Assembly (NCBI GenBank): GCA_031255115.1
Contig: JAIRTD010000096.1
Coordinates: 1 to 12,631 of the forward strand
Reading direction: 5' to 3'
Origin: Spirochaetaceae bacterium
GTDB lineage: Bacteria; Spirochaetota; Spirochaetia; Treponematales; Breznakiellaceae
DNA: 12,631 nucleotides
Numbering within the stretch: the first letter of the stretch is position 1; the number at the start of each line of letters is the position of its first letter. Made by a program: the position numbers and the translations under genes. Under the pieces are notes generated by a model. The model was not told the DNA's origin. It saw only the letters and a program-made list of their open reading frames with translations, and searched no databases. Shown in pieces: positions 5,932-12,546 of the stretch.

Positions 5932-5955
5932 GCTATTCTAAAGGAGAAGAGGAAC

Positions 5956-6192
5956 ATGGAAGAGTTGTTTGATAAAATCAAAAAACTGATCGCCGAAAAG
6001 CTGGAAATTGATGAAGGAAAAATCACCCTTGACGCTTCCTTCCGTCAGGATCTGGGCGCCGACAGCCTCGATACCTATGAACTGGTCTACGCCATTGAGG
6101 AAGAAATGGGAATTTCCATCCCCGATGAAAAGGCCAATGAATTCGAGACTGTCAGGGATGCCTACGAATACATAAAATCCCAGCAGAAATAA
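5956..6192 (+). CDS. acpP: Acyl carrier protein
   Basis: This 78-residue acidic protein carries growing fatty acyl chains on a phosphopantetheine arm attached to Ser37 in the DSLD motif (GADSLDTYELVYAIEEE). The four-helix layout and size are normal for AcpP. A strong AAGGAGAAG ribosome binding site precedes the ATG, as expected for an abundant protein. It sits between rpmF and rnc, three bases from the latter. Confidence 0.97.
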   Translation: MEELFDKIKKLIAEKLEIDEGKITLDASFRQDLGADSLDTYELVYAIEEEMGISIPDEKANEFETVRDAYEYIKSQQK

Positions 6193-6195
6193 ATC

Positions 6196-6981
6196 ATGGC
6201 GGATCGCTTTTCCCGGACAGTTCCGGCGCTGCCCGAACTGAATTCCGGGAGAAAGAAAGAACTGGCGGCTTTTCAGAAGACCGCGGGTATAAGGTTCAAG
6301 AGCCAGAAGCTTTTGAACCTTTCTTTCATGCACCGTTCCGTTTCAAACGAATCAAATAACAAAATCAACAATGAACGGCTCGAATTCCTCGGCGACGCCA
6401 TACTGGGGGCGGTAACGGTTACGCTGCTCTACGATCTCTTTCCCGATCGCAGCGAAGGAGATCTGGCAAAGATAAAATCAGTGGTAGTCTCCGAAGAAAT
6501 ACTTTCGGGCATTTCCCTTGAACTGGGCCTGGACCGCCTGCTCATACTGGGCAAGGGCGAGGACCATTCTGGCGGCAGAACCAAAAAGGCCATACTGGCC
6601 GACGCCCTGGAAGCCCTTATCGGCGCCTATTACCTTGACTCAGGCTACAAGGCGGCCTTTGCCTTTGTCCGCCGATTTATCCAGAGCGAAATAGATCTGG
6701 CCTCGGACCGGGGCCATTCCCGGGACTTTAAGACCCTGCTCCAGGAATACAGCCAGAGACTCTACCGCTCCTATCCCGCGTACCGGCTTATACGAAAAAC
6801 CGGTCCCGAACATGAAAAGATGTTTTGGGTCGAAGTAATGGTCAACGGCAAAAGCTACGGCCCCGGTTCAGGAAAAAACAAAAAAAGCGCCGAACAGGAA
6901 GCCGCCAGGTTTGCCTACGAAGAACTCGCGCTGAAAAAAGAACCGCGTCCGGCGGAGCAGGGCGGGCCTCCGCAAAACTAA
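6196..6981 (+). CDS. rnc: Ribonuclease III
   Basis: This endonuclease cuts double-stranded RNA, maturing rRNA and processing mRNAs and antisense pairs. The 261-residue protein has an N-terminal extension of about 25 residues, then the RIIID domain with signature NERLEFLGDAILG (E60, E63, D67) and ADALEALIGA (D136, E139) supplying the metal-binding acids. A double-stranded RNA-binding domain follows from about 178 to 245 (DFKTLLQEYSQ ... GKNKKSAEQEAARFAYEEL). It begins three bases after the acpP stop and lacks its own strong ribosome binding site, so it is probably translationally coupled. It converges with cca 13 bases later. Confidence 0.96.
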   Translation: MADRFSRTVPALPELNSGRKKELAAFQKTAGIRFKSQKLLNLSFMHRSVSNESNNKINNERLEFLGDAILGAVTVTLLYDLFPDRSEGDLAKIKSVVVSEEILSGISLELGLDRLLILGKGEDHSGGRTKKAILADALEALIGAYYLDSGYKAAFAFVRRFIQSEIDLASDRGHSRDFKTLLQEYSQRLYRSYPAYRLIRKTGPEHEKMFWVEVMVNGKSYGPGSGKNKKSAEQEAARFAYEELALKKEPRPAEQGGPPQN

Positions 6982-6994
6982 GCGCGGCCTGAGC

Positions 6995-8374
6995 TTAACG
7001 TATTCCGGTTTTCTCGATTATCTTTCCGGCGATTTCGCGGAGCTTTTCTTTGGTGTTGAGTTCGGGGTCGGCGAGGACGGCTTCGAGGAGTTCGTTTAGG
7101 ATGCGCCCCATGGCCTTGCCCGGTTTAAGGCCCAGAGCCATAAGATCGTCTCCTTTTAGCGCCAGGTCTTTGAGGGACAGGGCCTCTTTCCGTTCCAGAA
7201 CGCCGTTGACCCTCTCCATGAGGGGAAGGAGCAGGCCGGGCGGGGGAGCCTTGCCCGTGGTTCCGTAGGCGTCGGCGCGGCGGAGGGCGTACAGGGCGGG
7301 GAGCTTTTCTTTGCCGGTCCTGATAATAAAACGCCGCAGCGCGGCTTCGCTCCAGGCTTCTTCATAATGAAACATGTGCTGCCTGATAAGATGACTTGTC
7401 TTTTCAATGATGTCGTTGGAATACTTAAAACGCCTGAGTATGTCCAGCGCCAGGGCGGCCGATTGTTCTTCATGCCGGTAAAAGGTATATACGCCCGAAC
7501 GGTCAAGGCCGCGCACATCCGGTTTTCCTATATCATGAAGAAGCGCGGCAAGGCAGAGTACAAGCCGCGAGTCTGTTTCGGGAAGGCTTTTGTCCTGCGC
7601 GGCAAAGTCGCAGCTTAAAAATGAATGGTCGAGCACGTCAAAACAATGAAAGCCCTTTTGTTCGACACCCCTGCAGCGCTGTAATTCGGGAAGAAAGATC
7701 TCAAGGAGGCCGGTTTGCTCCATGAGCCTGAGTCCCCGGGAGGGAAGGGCGGAGACCAGCATTTTGTCAAGTTCTTCCCTGACCCGCTCAATGGCCACCT
7801 GGGCCGTAGCGGGAAGGGCGGGCGGAATGGCGGCAAGGGTTGTTTCTTCAAGGGCAAAGTCAAGCTGGGACGCAAAACGCAGGGCCCGCAGCGGCCTGAG
7901 TCCGTCCTCGTTAAAACGCTCTTCGGCTCTGCCCACACAGCGTATGAGTTTTTTCCGTATGTCTTCCCGGCCGCCAAAGGGATCGCTTATGCTTCCGTCA
8001 GGAAGCCGTATTGCGACGGCGTTCATGGTAAAGTCCCGGCGGGAAAGATCTTCTTCAATAGTCGCCGCGTAGTGTACCGAATCAGGCCGCCTTCCGTCAC
8101 TGTAGACCGATTCGGTTCTGAAGGTAGTGGTCTCTATGGAAAAACCCCGGTATCGTATGGTAACGGTTCCGTGCTTTATTCCCGTTGGAATGACCCTGCG
8201 GAACATGGCAATGACTTCTTCAGGCGTCGCGTCGCTTGCCAGATCCCAGTCATGGGGATTCTTGCCCAAAAGCAGATCCCTGACCGCCCCGCCTACGAGA
8301 TATACCTGTTTTCCCCTGGAAACAAACACTTCCGCCGCTTCTTTCAATATGGGGTGAATAAACAATTTACGCAT
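6995..8374 (-). CDS. cca: CCA tRNA nucleotidyltransferase with HD domain
   Basis: This class II nucleotidyltransferase adds or repairs the CCA end of tRNAs. The 459-residue protein has the nucleotidyl core at the N-terminus: YLVGGAVRDLLLG (25-37), HDWDLASDA with catalytic D42 and D44, SRRDFTMNA (111-119) and NEDGLRPLRALRFA (155-168). An HD-superfamily domain follows with H250, LLHDIGKP (H280-D281) and later histidines, and may add phosphatase or phosphodiesterase activity. No tRNA in this window encodes CCA, so a full CCA-adding role is likely. A poly(A) polymerase or A-only adding enzyme cannot be excluded by motif reading. No ribosome binding site is visible; the -10 lies eight bases upstream. 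Confidence 0.92.
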   Translation of the reverse strand: MRKLFIHPILKEAAEVFVSRGKQVYLVGGAVRDLLLGKNPHDWDLASDATPEEVIAMFRRVIPTGIKHGTVTIRYRGFSIETTTFRTESVYSDGRRPDSVHYAATIEEDLSRRDFTMNAVAIRLPDGSISDPFGGREDIRKKLIRCVGRAEERFNEDGLRPLRALRFASQLDFALEETTLAAIPPALPATAQVAIERVREELDKMLVSALPSRGLRLMEQTGLLEIFLPELQRCRGVEQKGFHCFDVLDHSFLSCDFAAQDKSLPETDSRLVLCLAALLHDIGKPDVRGLDRSGVYTFYRHEEQSAALALDILRRFKYSNDIIEKTSHLIRQHMFHYEEAWSEAALRRFIIRTGKEKLPALYALRRADAYGTTGKAPPPGLLLPLMERVNGVLERKEALSLKDLALKGDDLMALGLKPGKAMGRILNELLEAVLADPELNTKEKLREIAGKIIEKTGIR

Positions 8375-8382
8375 CCACTGGC

Positions 8383-8411
8383 ACTATACATGTTCCCAGC
8401 AATTTTGAAAA
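8383..8411 (-). promoter_or_regulatory. Candidate promoter of cca
   Basis: Minus strand: TTTTCA (8411-8406), 17-base spacer, TATAGT (8388-8383), then eight bases to the ATG and no Shine-Dalgarno sequence. It overlaps the divergent thiN promoter region. Confidence 0.5.
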
Positions 8412-8422
8412 TGGAGTATACT
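8393..8422 (+). promoter_or_regulatory. Candidate promoter of the thiamine pyrophosphokinase gene
   Basis: TTCCCA (8393-8398), 18-base spacer, TATACT (8417-8422). The -10 lies in a perfect 10-bp palindrome GAGTATACTC (8414-8423), so it could be used on either strand. The -35 is weak. Confidence 0.4.
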
Positions 8423-8487
8423 CTAAATCCGAGGCTTGCTTTCCAGAGGCCGAAGTTTTTGGAAGGCACTACTGTTCTGGAGGAACT

Positions 8488-9117
8488 ATGCGGGGAATCG
8501 CGTTTATAGGAGGCGAAGGGCCTTCCCCCGAAATCTGCCGCGCCCTGGTCAAAGACGCCGGGCTCATTGCCGCGGCTGATTCGGGGCTTATTGCCGCCGA
8601 GGAAGCGGGGCTTTGTCCCGCCTGGATAACCGGCGACATGGATTCCCTTGACAATCCTGCCCGGCTCGAAAAATACCCCGCCGCCAGGGTCATACGCCAT
8701 CCCCATGACAAGGACTACACGGACACCGAACTGGTCCTTAAACTGCTTTGGGACCAGGGCTGCGACGAAGTCTGGCTCATAGGCGGGGGAGGGGGCCGCC
8801 TGGACCACCTCCTTGCCATACGCGGTCTTTTTGAACGGGAAAATCCCCCGGCGCGCTGGATCAGCGCCAGGGAAGACTGCTTTTGCCTGGACTATTCAGG
8901 CGCGGCGGTACGGGAATTTACCCGCGAACCCAAAGCCAGGGTTTCGGTGTTTCCCCTTGGAAACGGCCCCTGGGAAATTTCCAGCCGGGGCCTTAAATGG
9001 CCCCTTGACCCGGTAAGCTGGAACCGGGGCTTTGCCGGCATAAGCAACGAGGCTGTATCGGGCGGCTTTAGCGTTTCCGTCCGTTCAGGCCGCTTTTTGC
9101 TGATTCTTGAAATTTGA
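8488..9117 (+). CDS. thiN: Thiamine pyrophosphokinase
   Basis: This enzyme transfers pyrophosphate from ATP to thiamine, giving the cofactor thiamine diphosphate. The 209-residue protein shows the family's substrate-binding motifs in order: AADSG (29-33), TGDMDSL (48-54), KDYTDTELVL (75-84) and GGGGGRLDHLLA (99-110). The C-terminal beta domain has SVFPLG, GLKWPLD and GISNEA. GGAGG is four bases before the ATG. It is divergent from cca. No TPP riboswitch was recognised upstream. It probably serves salvage of external thiamine, since no biosynthetic thi genes are nearby. Confidence 0.93.
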   Translation: MRGIAFIGGEGPSPEICRALVKDAGLIAAADSGLIAAEEAGLCPAWITGDMDSLDNPARLEKYPAARVIRHPHDKDYTDTELVLKLLWDQGCDEVWLIGGGGGRLDHLLAIRGLFERENPPARWISAREDCFCLDYSGAAVREFTREPKARVSVFPLGNGPWEISSRGLKWPLDPVSWNRGFAGISNEAVSGGFSVSVRSGRFLLILEI

Positions 9118-9125
9118 ATAACCGT

Positions 9126-9148
9126 AAAGCCGCGAAAGCCGTGGTTTT
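9126..9148 (+). terminator. Weak hairpin between thiN and the SPFH gene
   Basis: An imperfect stem (AAAGCCGCG, loop AAAGC, CGTGGTTTT with one bulge and one G-T pair) lies between two convergent genes. The following T-run is short, so termination in either direction is possible but not strong. Confidence 0.35.
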
Positions 9149-9188
9149 AGTATGATTTTTTATACATCATGAGAATTTACTTTATGTG

Positions 9189-10028
9189 TTACTGGTTTTC
9201 CTGGCCTGAATTTTCGGTGAGTATGGTGTTGAGGAGTGTGTCGGAGCCCCGTTCTATGGCAAGGTATTTGAGCAGCACGGGGTATTTGGTCAGGAGTTCG
9301 CCGTAATGGGTTAGTTCTTCAAAATGAAGCTGGTTTTTGATGCGGTTTTCGGCAAGGGCATCGGCGCGCAGCGTACCTTTTTGAAGGGCGAGATATTCAT
9401 CATACAGGGAACGCATGGAGCGGTACAGGGCATAGTCGGGGAAGCGGACCGAACTGATGAGCAGGGAGAAGTTGTCGATATAGGGAAAAGCCCTTTCAAT
9501 ATCGGCCTTGACCAGGGAGACATCGCCCTGGGCTATGGCGGCCATGGAGGCTTCTTCACCGGCGTAGAAGCGCAGACGCTGTATCGCAAAGGCTTCGATC
9601 TCGCCCGCGGTCCGTGCTTCAAAATTATCAAGAGCGGCCTGATCTCCTATAGATTGCCCGGTCATAAGCGCGATAAGCGAATCAGGTTTTATGTTGAACG
9701 AAAAAGAGCCCTTCACTTCATAAGAAAAATCAAGAGATATTCCTTCAAGAGAAGCCAGGACCTCTCCAGAAGGCAGGGAACCCTGTACCGAAACTTCCTT
9801 TGTGAGCGTGTCCAGGGAAAAAACACTGACCTTTGCATTGGTGGGAATGAGGGCGTACCAGACCCAGCGGAATTCCCCTTCCTGAATGAGACGGCTGTCA
9901 ATGCCGTGGGTTTTGGAACGGAGTACGCCATAGGACCCCGGAGGAACGCTGCGCTGAACCCAGCCGAACACCAGGCAGACGCCTGCGAGAATAATAAGCA
10001 GCATGAACGCCACGATTAGCTTTTTCAT
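9189..10028 (-). CDS. SPFH/prohibitin-like membrane protein
   Basis: This 279-residue protein has one N-terminal membrane helix (about residues 4-24, IVAFMLLIILAGVCLVFGWV). The region starting VPPGSYGVLRSKTHGIDSRLIQEGEFRWVWYALIPTNAKVSVFSLDT looks like the first strands of SPFH (stomatin/prohibitin) domains. Helical sequence follows from about 130 to 270, suited to oligomer formation. Such proteins scaffold membrane microdomains or control membrane proteases. It is divergent, at a 59-base gap with overlapping promoters, from a small membrane protein gene. GGGAAGGG precedes the ATG. Family assignment is by motif resemblance only. Confidence 0.7.
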   Translation of the reverse strand: MKKLIVAFMLLIILAGVCLVFGWVQRSVPPGSYGVLRSKTHGIDSRLIQEGEFRWVWYALIPTNAKVSVFSLDTLTKEVSVQGSLPSGEVLASLEGISLDFSYEVKGSFSFNIKPDSLIALMTGQSIGDQAALDNFEARTAGEIEAFAIQRLRFYAGEEASMAAIAQGDVSLVKADIERAFPYIDNFSLLISSVRFPDYALYRSMRSLYDEYLALQKGTLRADALAENRIKNQLHFEELTHYGELLTKYPVLLKYLAIERGSDTLLNTILTENSGQENQ

Positions 10029-10040
10029 AGGCCCTTCCCA

Positions 10041-10069
10041 TTGTTAAGCTGTCTGAATACCGATATTAT
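10041..10069 (+). promoter_or_regulatory. Promoter of the three-helix membrane protein gene
   Basis: TTGTTA (10041-10046), 17-base spacer, TATTAT (10064-10069). The predicted start is near 10076, so the leader is about 12 bases and contains the AAGGA ribosome binding site. Confidence 0.6.
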
Positions 10070-10070
10070 A

Positions 10071-10100
10071 ATAATAAGGAATACCGCGTGAAATTTTCAA
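10071..10100 (-). promoter_or_regulatory. Promoter of the SPFH-like gene
   Basis: Minus strand: TTGAAA (10100-10095), 18-base spacer, TATTAT (10076-10071). It overlaps head-on with the divergent promoter, so the two genes may compete for polymerase or share control. Confidence 0.5.
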
Positions 10101-10441
10101 GGCCCGTACGGAAGCCCCTCATCCTGCTTTTGGTCAAACGGGGGGTGTTTTTCCTGGGGACCCTCTGTTTTTTGACTGCCTTTTTGTACGCCCTTGGTAC
10201 GCGGCAGGGTTTTATGGACCGTACCCAGATACTGCTTTTGCGGCTTCTGGCTGTTTTGGGCATGCTGCTTATCACCGGAACCGTCTTTGGCGTACTCACC
10301 CAGGTAGTGTTCAGCATACTGTATAAAAAACCGGCTTTCCCGAGGGACCTGGCCTGGTTCGTTTTTTTCGCGCTCATAGGCCTCATAGCCGCGTTTGGAG
10401 CGGCGTTTATCCTCGTTCTCGCCAGAGGCAACAGCGTATAG
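10088..10441 (+). CDS. Small membrane protein with three predicted helices
   Basis: This 117-residue protein starts at GTG with AAGGA seven bases upstream. It has three hydrophobic segments: about residues 18-36, 47-72 and 86-112, with basic residues at the N-terminus and between helices 2 and 3 (LYKKPAFPRD). I do not recognise a family. Its divergence from the SPFH-like gene hints at a shared membrane role, but nothing else in the sequence shows its function. Confidence 0.7.
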   Translation: MKFSRPVRKPLILLLVKRGVFFLGTLCFLTAFLYALGTRQGFMDRTQILLLRLLAVLGMLLITGTVFGVLTQVVFSILYKKPAFPRDLAWFVFFALIGLIAAFGAAFILVLARGNSV

Positions 10442-10500
10442 CCGCGGAAAACGACACCCCTGACAAGACATCCCAAGACGCAAGGCAAACCCCGAAATAT

Positions 10501-10602
10501 CTCATTTAGAAAATATTACCGAAAGGGACCCGAAATGCCTCATTTTGAAATGTTACCGAAAACTCCGGCTGCCTCATTTAGAAAATGTTACCGAAAGGGA
10601 CC
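10501..10602. repeat. Three copies of a ~30-nt repeat, possible IS21-like end remnant
   Basis: Copies lie at 10501-10530, 10539-10560 and 10573-10602, all in the same direction. They share CTCATTT(A/T)GAAA, then TTACCGAAA; copies 1 and 3 also share GGGACC. Read on the minus strand the block begins TGTCAAGGTCCC. Several direct repeats at an end starting with TGT are typical of IS21-family transposase binding sites, so this may be a solo IS end. No transposase gene and no opposite end are in the window. The rest of 10442-10500 shows nothing. Confidence 0.7.
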
Positions 10603-10632
10603 TTGACATTCTAAAACTATTTTAGGTATAGT
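10603..10632 (+). promoter_or_regulatory. Promoter of the tRNA-Thr/tRNA-Tyr operon
   Basis: Consensus TTGACA (10603-10608), 18-base spacer, TATAGT (10627-10632). The spacer holds a perfect inverted repeat, CTAAAA-CTA-TTTTAG (10611-10625). The -35 directly abuts the third repeat copy and may be the tip of the IS-like end. Confidence 0.78.
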
Positions 10633-10646
10633 CTAAACGTTCCTGT

Positions 10647-10720
10647 GCCATCTTAGCTCAGTCGGCTAGAGCACTTGACTTGTAATCATGAGGTCCCCGG
10701 TTCGACTCCGGGAGATGGCT
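10647..10720 (+). tRNA. tRNA-Thr (anticodon TGT)
   Basis: A 74-nt cloverleaf: acceptor GCCATCT/AGATGGC, D stem GCTC/GAGC, anticodon loop CTTGTAA (TGT), T arm CCCGG-TTCGACT-CCGGG, discriminator T. CCA is not encoded. The anticodon stem CTTGA/TCATG carries a T-T mismatch at 28-42. It is the first gene of a two-tRNA transcript. Confidence 0.95.
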
Positions 10721-10753
10721 CTACTATACATGAGGGGCTGGAACAGGATATGC

Positions 10754-10835
10754 GGGGAGTTTCCCGAGTGGTCAAAGGGGGCAGACTGTAAATCTGTTGG
10801 CTCAGCCTTCGAAGGTTCGAATCCTCCACTCCCCA
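10754..10835 (+). tRNA. tRNA-Tyr (anticodon GTA)
   Basis: An 82-nt class II tRNA with a variable arm around GGC-TCA-GCC: acceptor GGGGAGT/ACTCCCC, anticodon loop CTGTAAA (GTA), T loop TTCGAAT, discriminator A, no encoded CCA. The T stem GAAGG/CCTCC has an A-C mismatch at 50-64. It follows tRNA-Thr by 33 bases and is closed by a terminator. Confidence 0.95.
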
Positions 10836-10841
10836 GAACAG

Positions 10842-10868
10842 CGGCTTTCCGAAAGGAAAGCCGTTTTT
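10842..10868 (+). terminator. Rho-independent terminator of the tRNA operon
   Basis: A perfect 9-bp stem CGGCTTTCC/GGAAAGCCG with a GAAA tetraloop is followed by TTTTT. It ends the tRNA transcript and lies just past the stop of the convergent YbaN-like gene. Confidence 0.92.
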
Positions 10869-10876
10869 GTTACACC

Positions 10877-11287
10877 TCAGGATTCAACGGTTCCGCTTTT
10901 AGCGGTCTCGCCGCGATCCTGAGTTTCAGGCGCTGTTTTTATCCGCATAAAGACAAGGGCTTTGATAGCCAGAAGGACAATCAGAAAGATCCGCAAATAA
11001 AAGGAAGAAGTCAGGACAATAACGGGAATAATGAGAAGGCAGACAAAAAAATAAATGGAAAGCTTTTCTTTCTTTGTCAGACCCGTGGCGGTGATTCGGG
11101 TAATCCGGGGACCCAAAAAACGGTTGCCCATAATCCAGCGGTAAAGTCTTGAGGAACTTTTCATAAAACAAAAGGACGCCGCCAGCAGAAAAGGCGTTGT
11201 GGGAAGCACCGGGAGGACAATGCCGATAAGGCCCAGGGCAAGAAGGATAAAACCTGTAACAACGAGTAGGATTTTAGAAAGAGTCAT
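10877..11287 (-). CDS. YbaN/DUF454-family inner membrane protein
   Basis: The start is taken at the internal ATG (11287), because GGAGG lies four bases before it and inside the longer reading frame that begins at 11302. The resulting 136-residue protein has the DUF454 layout: a first hydrophobic segment with the hallmark GLIGIVLPVLPTTPFLLAASFCF, a short basic stretch (SSSRLYRWIMGNRFLGPRI), and two further helices around 78-116. The tail is charged. DUF454 proteins are small integral membrane proteins without an assigned function. The gene is divergent from a candidate small RNA and convergent with the tRNA operon. Confidence 0.86.
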   Translation of the reverse strand: MTLSKILLVVTGFILLALGLIGIVLPVLPTTPFLLAASFCFMKSSSRLYRWIMGNRFLGPRITRITATGLTKKEKLSIYFFVCLLIIPVIVLTSSFYLRIFLIVLLAIKALVFMRIKTAPETQDRGETAKSGTVES

Positions 11288-11341
11288 GCCGCCTCCAGTC
11301 ATTAGACGCGGACAGATGAGATTAAAACCGCGCCGTGTTAT

Positions 11342-11356
11342 GTAATGCTAACATAT
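11342..11356. promoter_or_regulatory. Left arm of a 15-nt inverted repeat, possible operator
   Basis: This arm, read on the minus strand, matches 11456-11470 at 13 of 15 positions (ATATGTTAG then ATTA). On that strand TATGTT could be a -10 for the YbaN-like gene, though no good -35 is found. The two arms would let one regulator see both divergent units. Confidence 0.4.
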
Positions 11357-11433
11357 TCTCTTGCCTAAAGTCTACCGTACATGGTATTCAAGCCGGCCGC
11401 GTGCCAAAAAGTTGCAGAATTTTAAAAAACCGC

Positions 11434-11462
11434 TTGACAATACTTGTTTTACCGTATATGTT
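11434..11462 (+). promoter_or_regulatory. Promoter of the candidate small RNA
   Basis: Consensus TTGACA (11434-11439), 17-base spacer and TATGTT (11457-11462). Transcription is expected near 11469. No ORF with a usable start follows before the terminator. Confidence 0.72.
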
Positions 11463-11468
11463 AGTATT

Positions 11469-11569
11469 AGCTAACTAAATTAGCTCCTTCTAACATAAGG
11501 TGGTTATTTAAGTAAAAAAAGTACGTCGTTCCTCCTTGTCCCGCCTTACGCCAGGGCGGGACATTTTTT
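11469..11569 (+). ncRNA. Candidate small RNA of about 100 nt
   Basis: A consensus promoter and a strong terminator bracket about 100 bases with no plausible coding sequence; the only start-like codon after AAGGTGG gives a two- to three-codon frame. The 5' part is AT-rich with TTAGCTAA and can pair with CTAACATA (11490-11497). The unpaired stretch before the terminator reads GTTCCTCCTTG, containing CCTCCTT, the complement of a Shine-Dalgarno sequence, as in trans-acting small RNAs that block ribosome binding sites. It is convergent with the Rpn-family gene and would be antisense to that gene's 3' untranslated region. Function is inferred. Confidence 0.5.
11537..11569 (+). terminator. Rho-independent terminator of the small RNA unit
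   Basis: A perfect 9-bp stem TGTCCCGCC/GGCGGGACA with a 9-base loop is followed by TTTTTT. The T-run is on the plus strand only, so it serves the plus-strand transcript rather than the convergent nuclease gene. Confidence 0.88.
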
Positions 11570-11589
11570 ACTGAGAAGAACAGAACGCC

Positions 11590-12546
11590 TTATTTTCCAA
11601 GCTGTTTTTTTAGTTCGGCAAGCTCCTGGAACACAAGATCCAATTGCTTCTTCATCGAATCCCGTTCCTGCAAGATCATATGCAGTTCCCGGGTTATCGC
11701 GTCCCGCTCCTGTGCGACCGTGTTCAGTTCCTGAGCAACCGTGTCCCGTTCCTGAGCAATCGCGTCCCGCTCCTGCATAACCGCGTCCCGCTCCTGCGTT
11801 AAGCATCTGAGATCATACGCGGCCTGGGCCTGGTCCATAAGGTACTTGTCCCGGCTTATGCGCCGCATTTCTTCTACCTGGGATTGCGGTAATTCCAGAA
11901 TCGCCTCTCCTGCCATGGCTATACCCTCCTCCATTTCCAGCAAGCGGTTTACCAGATTCAAACGCTCCGGTTCCGCCGCGTAACGCAAAAACAGCCCCCA
12001 CCGTTCCTGCCCGCTGACCGCTTCAAGCGGCTTTTCCACCAGCTCTTCGAGCTTCTCCAATTCTAGCGTAATGACCGATGTTAGTCCACCAAGAGCTATC
12101 CCCTGGTCCTGGTCGTAGTACTCAAACGAATGAACCGCGTGGCGGTCCCGGTACAGTTTGTCCCCCAGAATGCTTATCTGGTAGCTTCGTTTTAATTCGG
12201 AAAACTCCCTGCCCCGAATATCCTGGGACGCGAAAAGCCTGCTGAGAAAATACTCGATTCTAAACGGCTCGCCTCCCTTTGGCCAGAGCGTCATTTCGAT
12301 ATTGGCCAATTCGCCTGAGTTAAAAGTACAGGCAATGTCGTAGCGAATCTGCCGGTCCGTCGCGGACTGGGCAGCCGGTTCGTTGGCGATAACCGTAACG
12401 ATGTCCAGACTGCGCTGCAGCGTAGCCTCCAGCAGGGACCTGAGGGCCTTCCGCGAAGCCTCGGTTTCCTGGGTAAAAACAGCCTTAAAGATCTTGTCGT
12501 ATCTAAGATCGACAAGCCGGTCTTCGGTAAGTTGTACTCTTTTCAT
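11590..12546 (-). CDS. Rpn/YhgA-family PD-(D/E)XK nuclease with coiled-coil tail
   Basis: This 318-residue protein matches the Rpn (recombination-promoting nuclease, 'putative transposase' PF12784-like) family: LRYDKIFKAVFTQE (14-27), RYDIACTFNSGELANIEMT (68-86), and FLSRLFASQDIRGREFSELKRSYQISIL. D70 and E84 occupy nuclease core positions, but position 86, usually Q or K, is T, so DNA cleavage may be reduced. A helical middle part leads to residues 250-298, seven heptads based on AQERDAV, forming a coiled coil. GGAGG is six bases before the ATG. In other bacteria Rpn proteins promote recombination or act in phage defence through short C-terminal products; nothing here shows which. Confidence 0.85.
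   Translation of the reverse strand: MKRVQLTEDRLVDLRYDKIFKAVFTQETEASRKALRSLLEATLQRSLDIVTVIANEPAAQSATDRQIRYDIACTFNSGELANIEMTLWPKGGEPFRIEYFLSRLFASQDIRGREFSELKRSYQISILGDKLYRDRHAVHSFEYYDQDQGIALGGLTSVITLELEKLEELVEKPLEAVSGQERWGLFLRYAAEPERLNLVNRLLEMEEGIAMAGEAILELPQSQVEEMRRISRDKYLMDQAQAAYDLRCLTQERDAVMQERDAIAQERDTVAQELNTVAQERDAITRELHMILQERDSMKKQLDLVFQELAELKKQLGK
11653..11799. repeat. Seven degenerate 21-bp tandem repeats in the Rpn gene
   Basis: Each 21-bp unit encodes one heptad of the TQERDAV/MQERDAI/AQERDTV type. The units differ by a few bases. This region can gain or lose units by slippage without a frame change, altering coiled-coil length. Confidence 0.8.

Noticed and set aside
5938..6333. Minus-strand frame over acpP and rnc
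   Set aside because: It is antisense to two clearly identified essential genes and has no independent support.
8423..8487. TPP riboswitch upstream of the thiamine pyrophosphokinase gene
   Set aside because: The leader is too short and lacks the conserved CUGAGA and related THI-box elements.
10501..10602. CRISPR array
   Set aside because: Only three imperfect repeats with spacers of 8 and 12 bases and no cas genes; an IS-end explanation fits better.
10688..11152. Plus-strand frame running through both tRNA genes
   Set aside because: It starts inside tRNA-Thr and passes through tRNA-Tyr and a terminator, so it cannot be a real gene.
11546..11806. Gly-rich 86-residue frame inside the Rpn gene
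   Set aside because: The repetitive composition is a by-product of reading the 21-bp heptad repeats in another frame.
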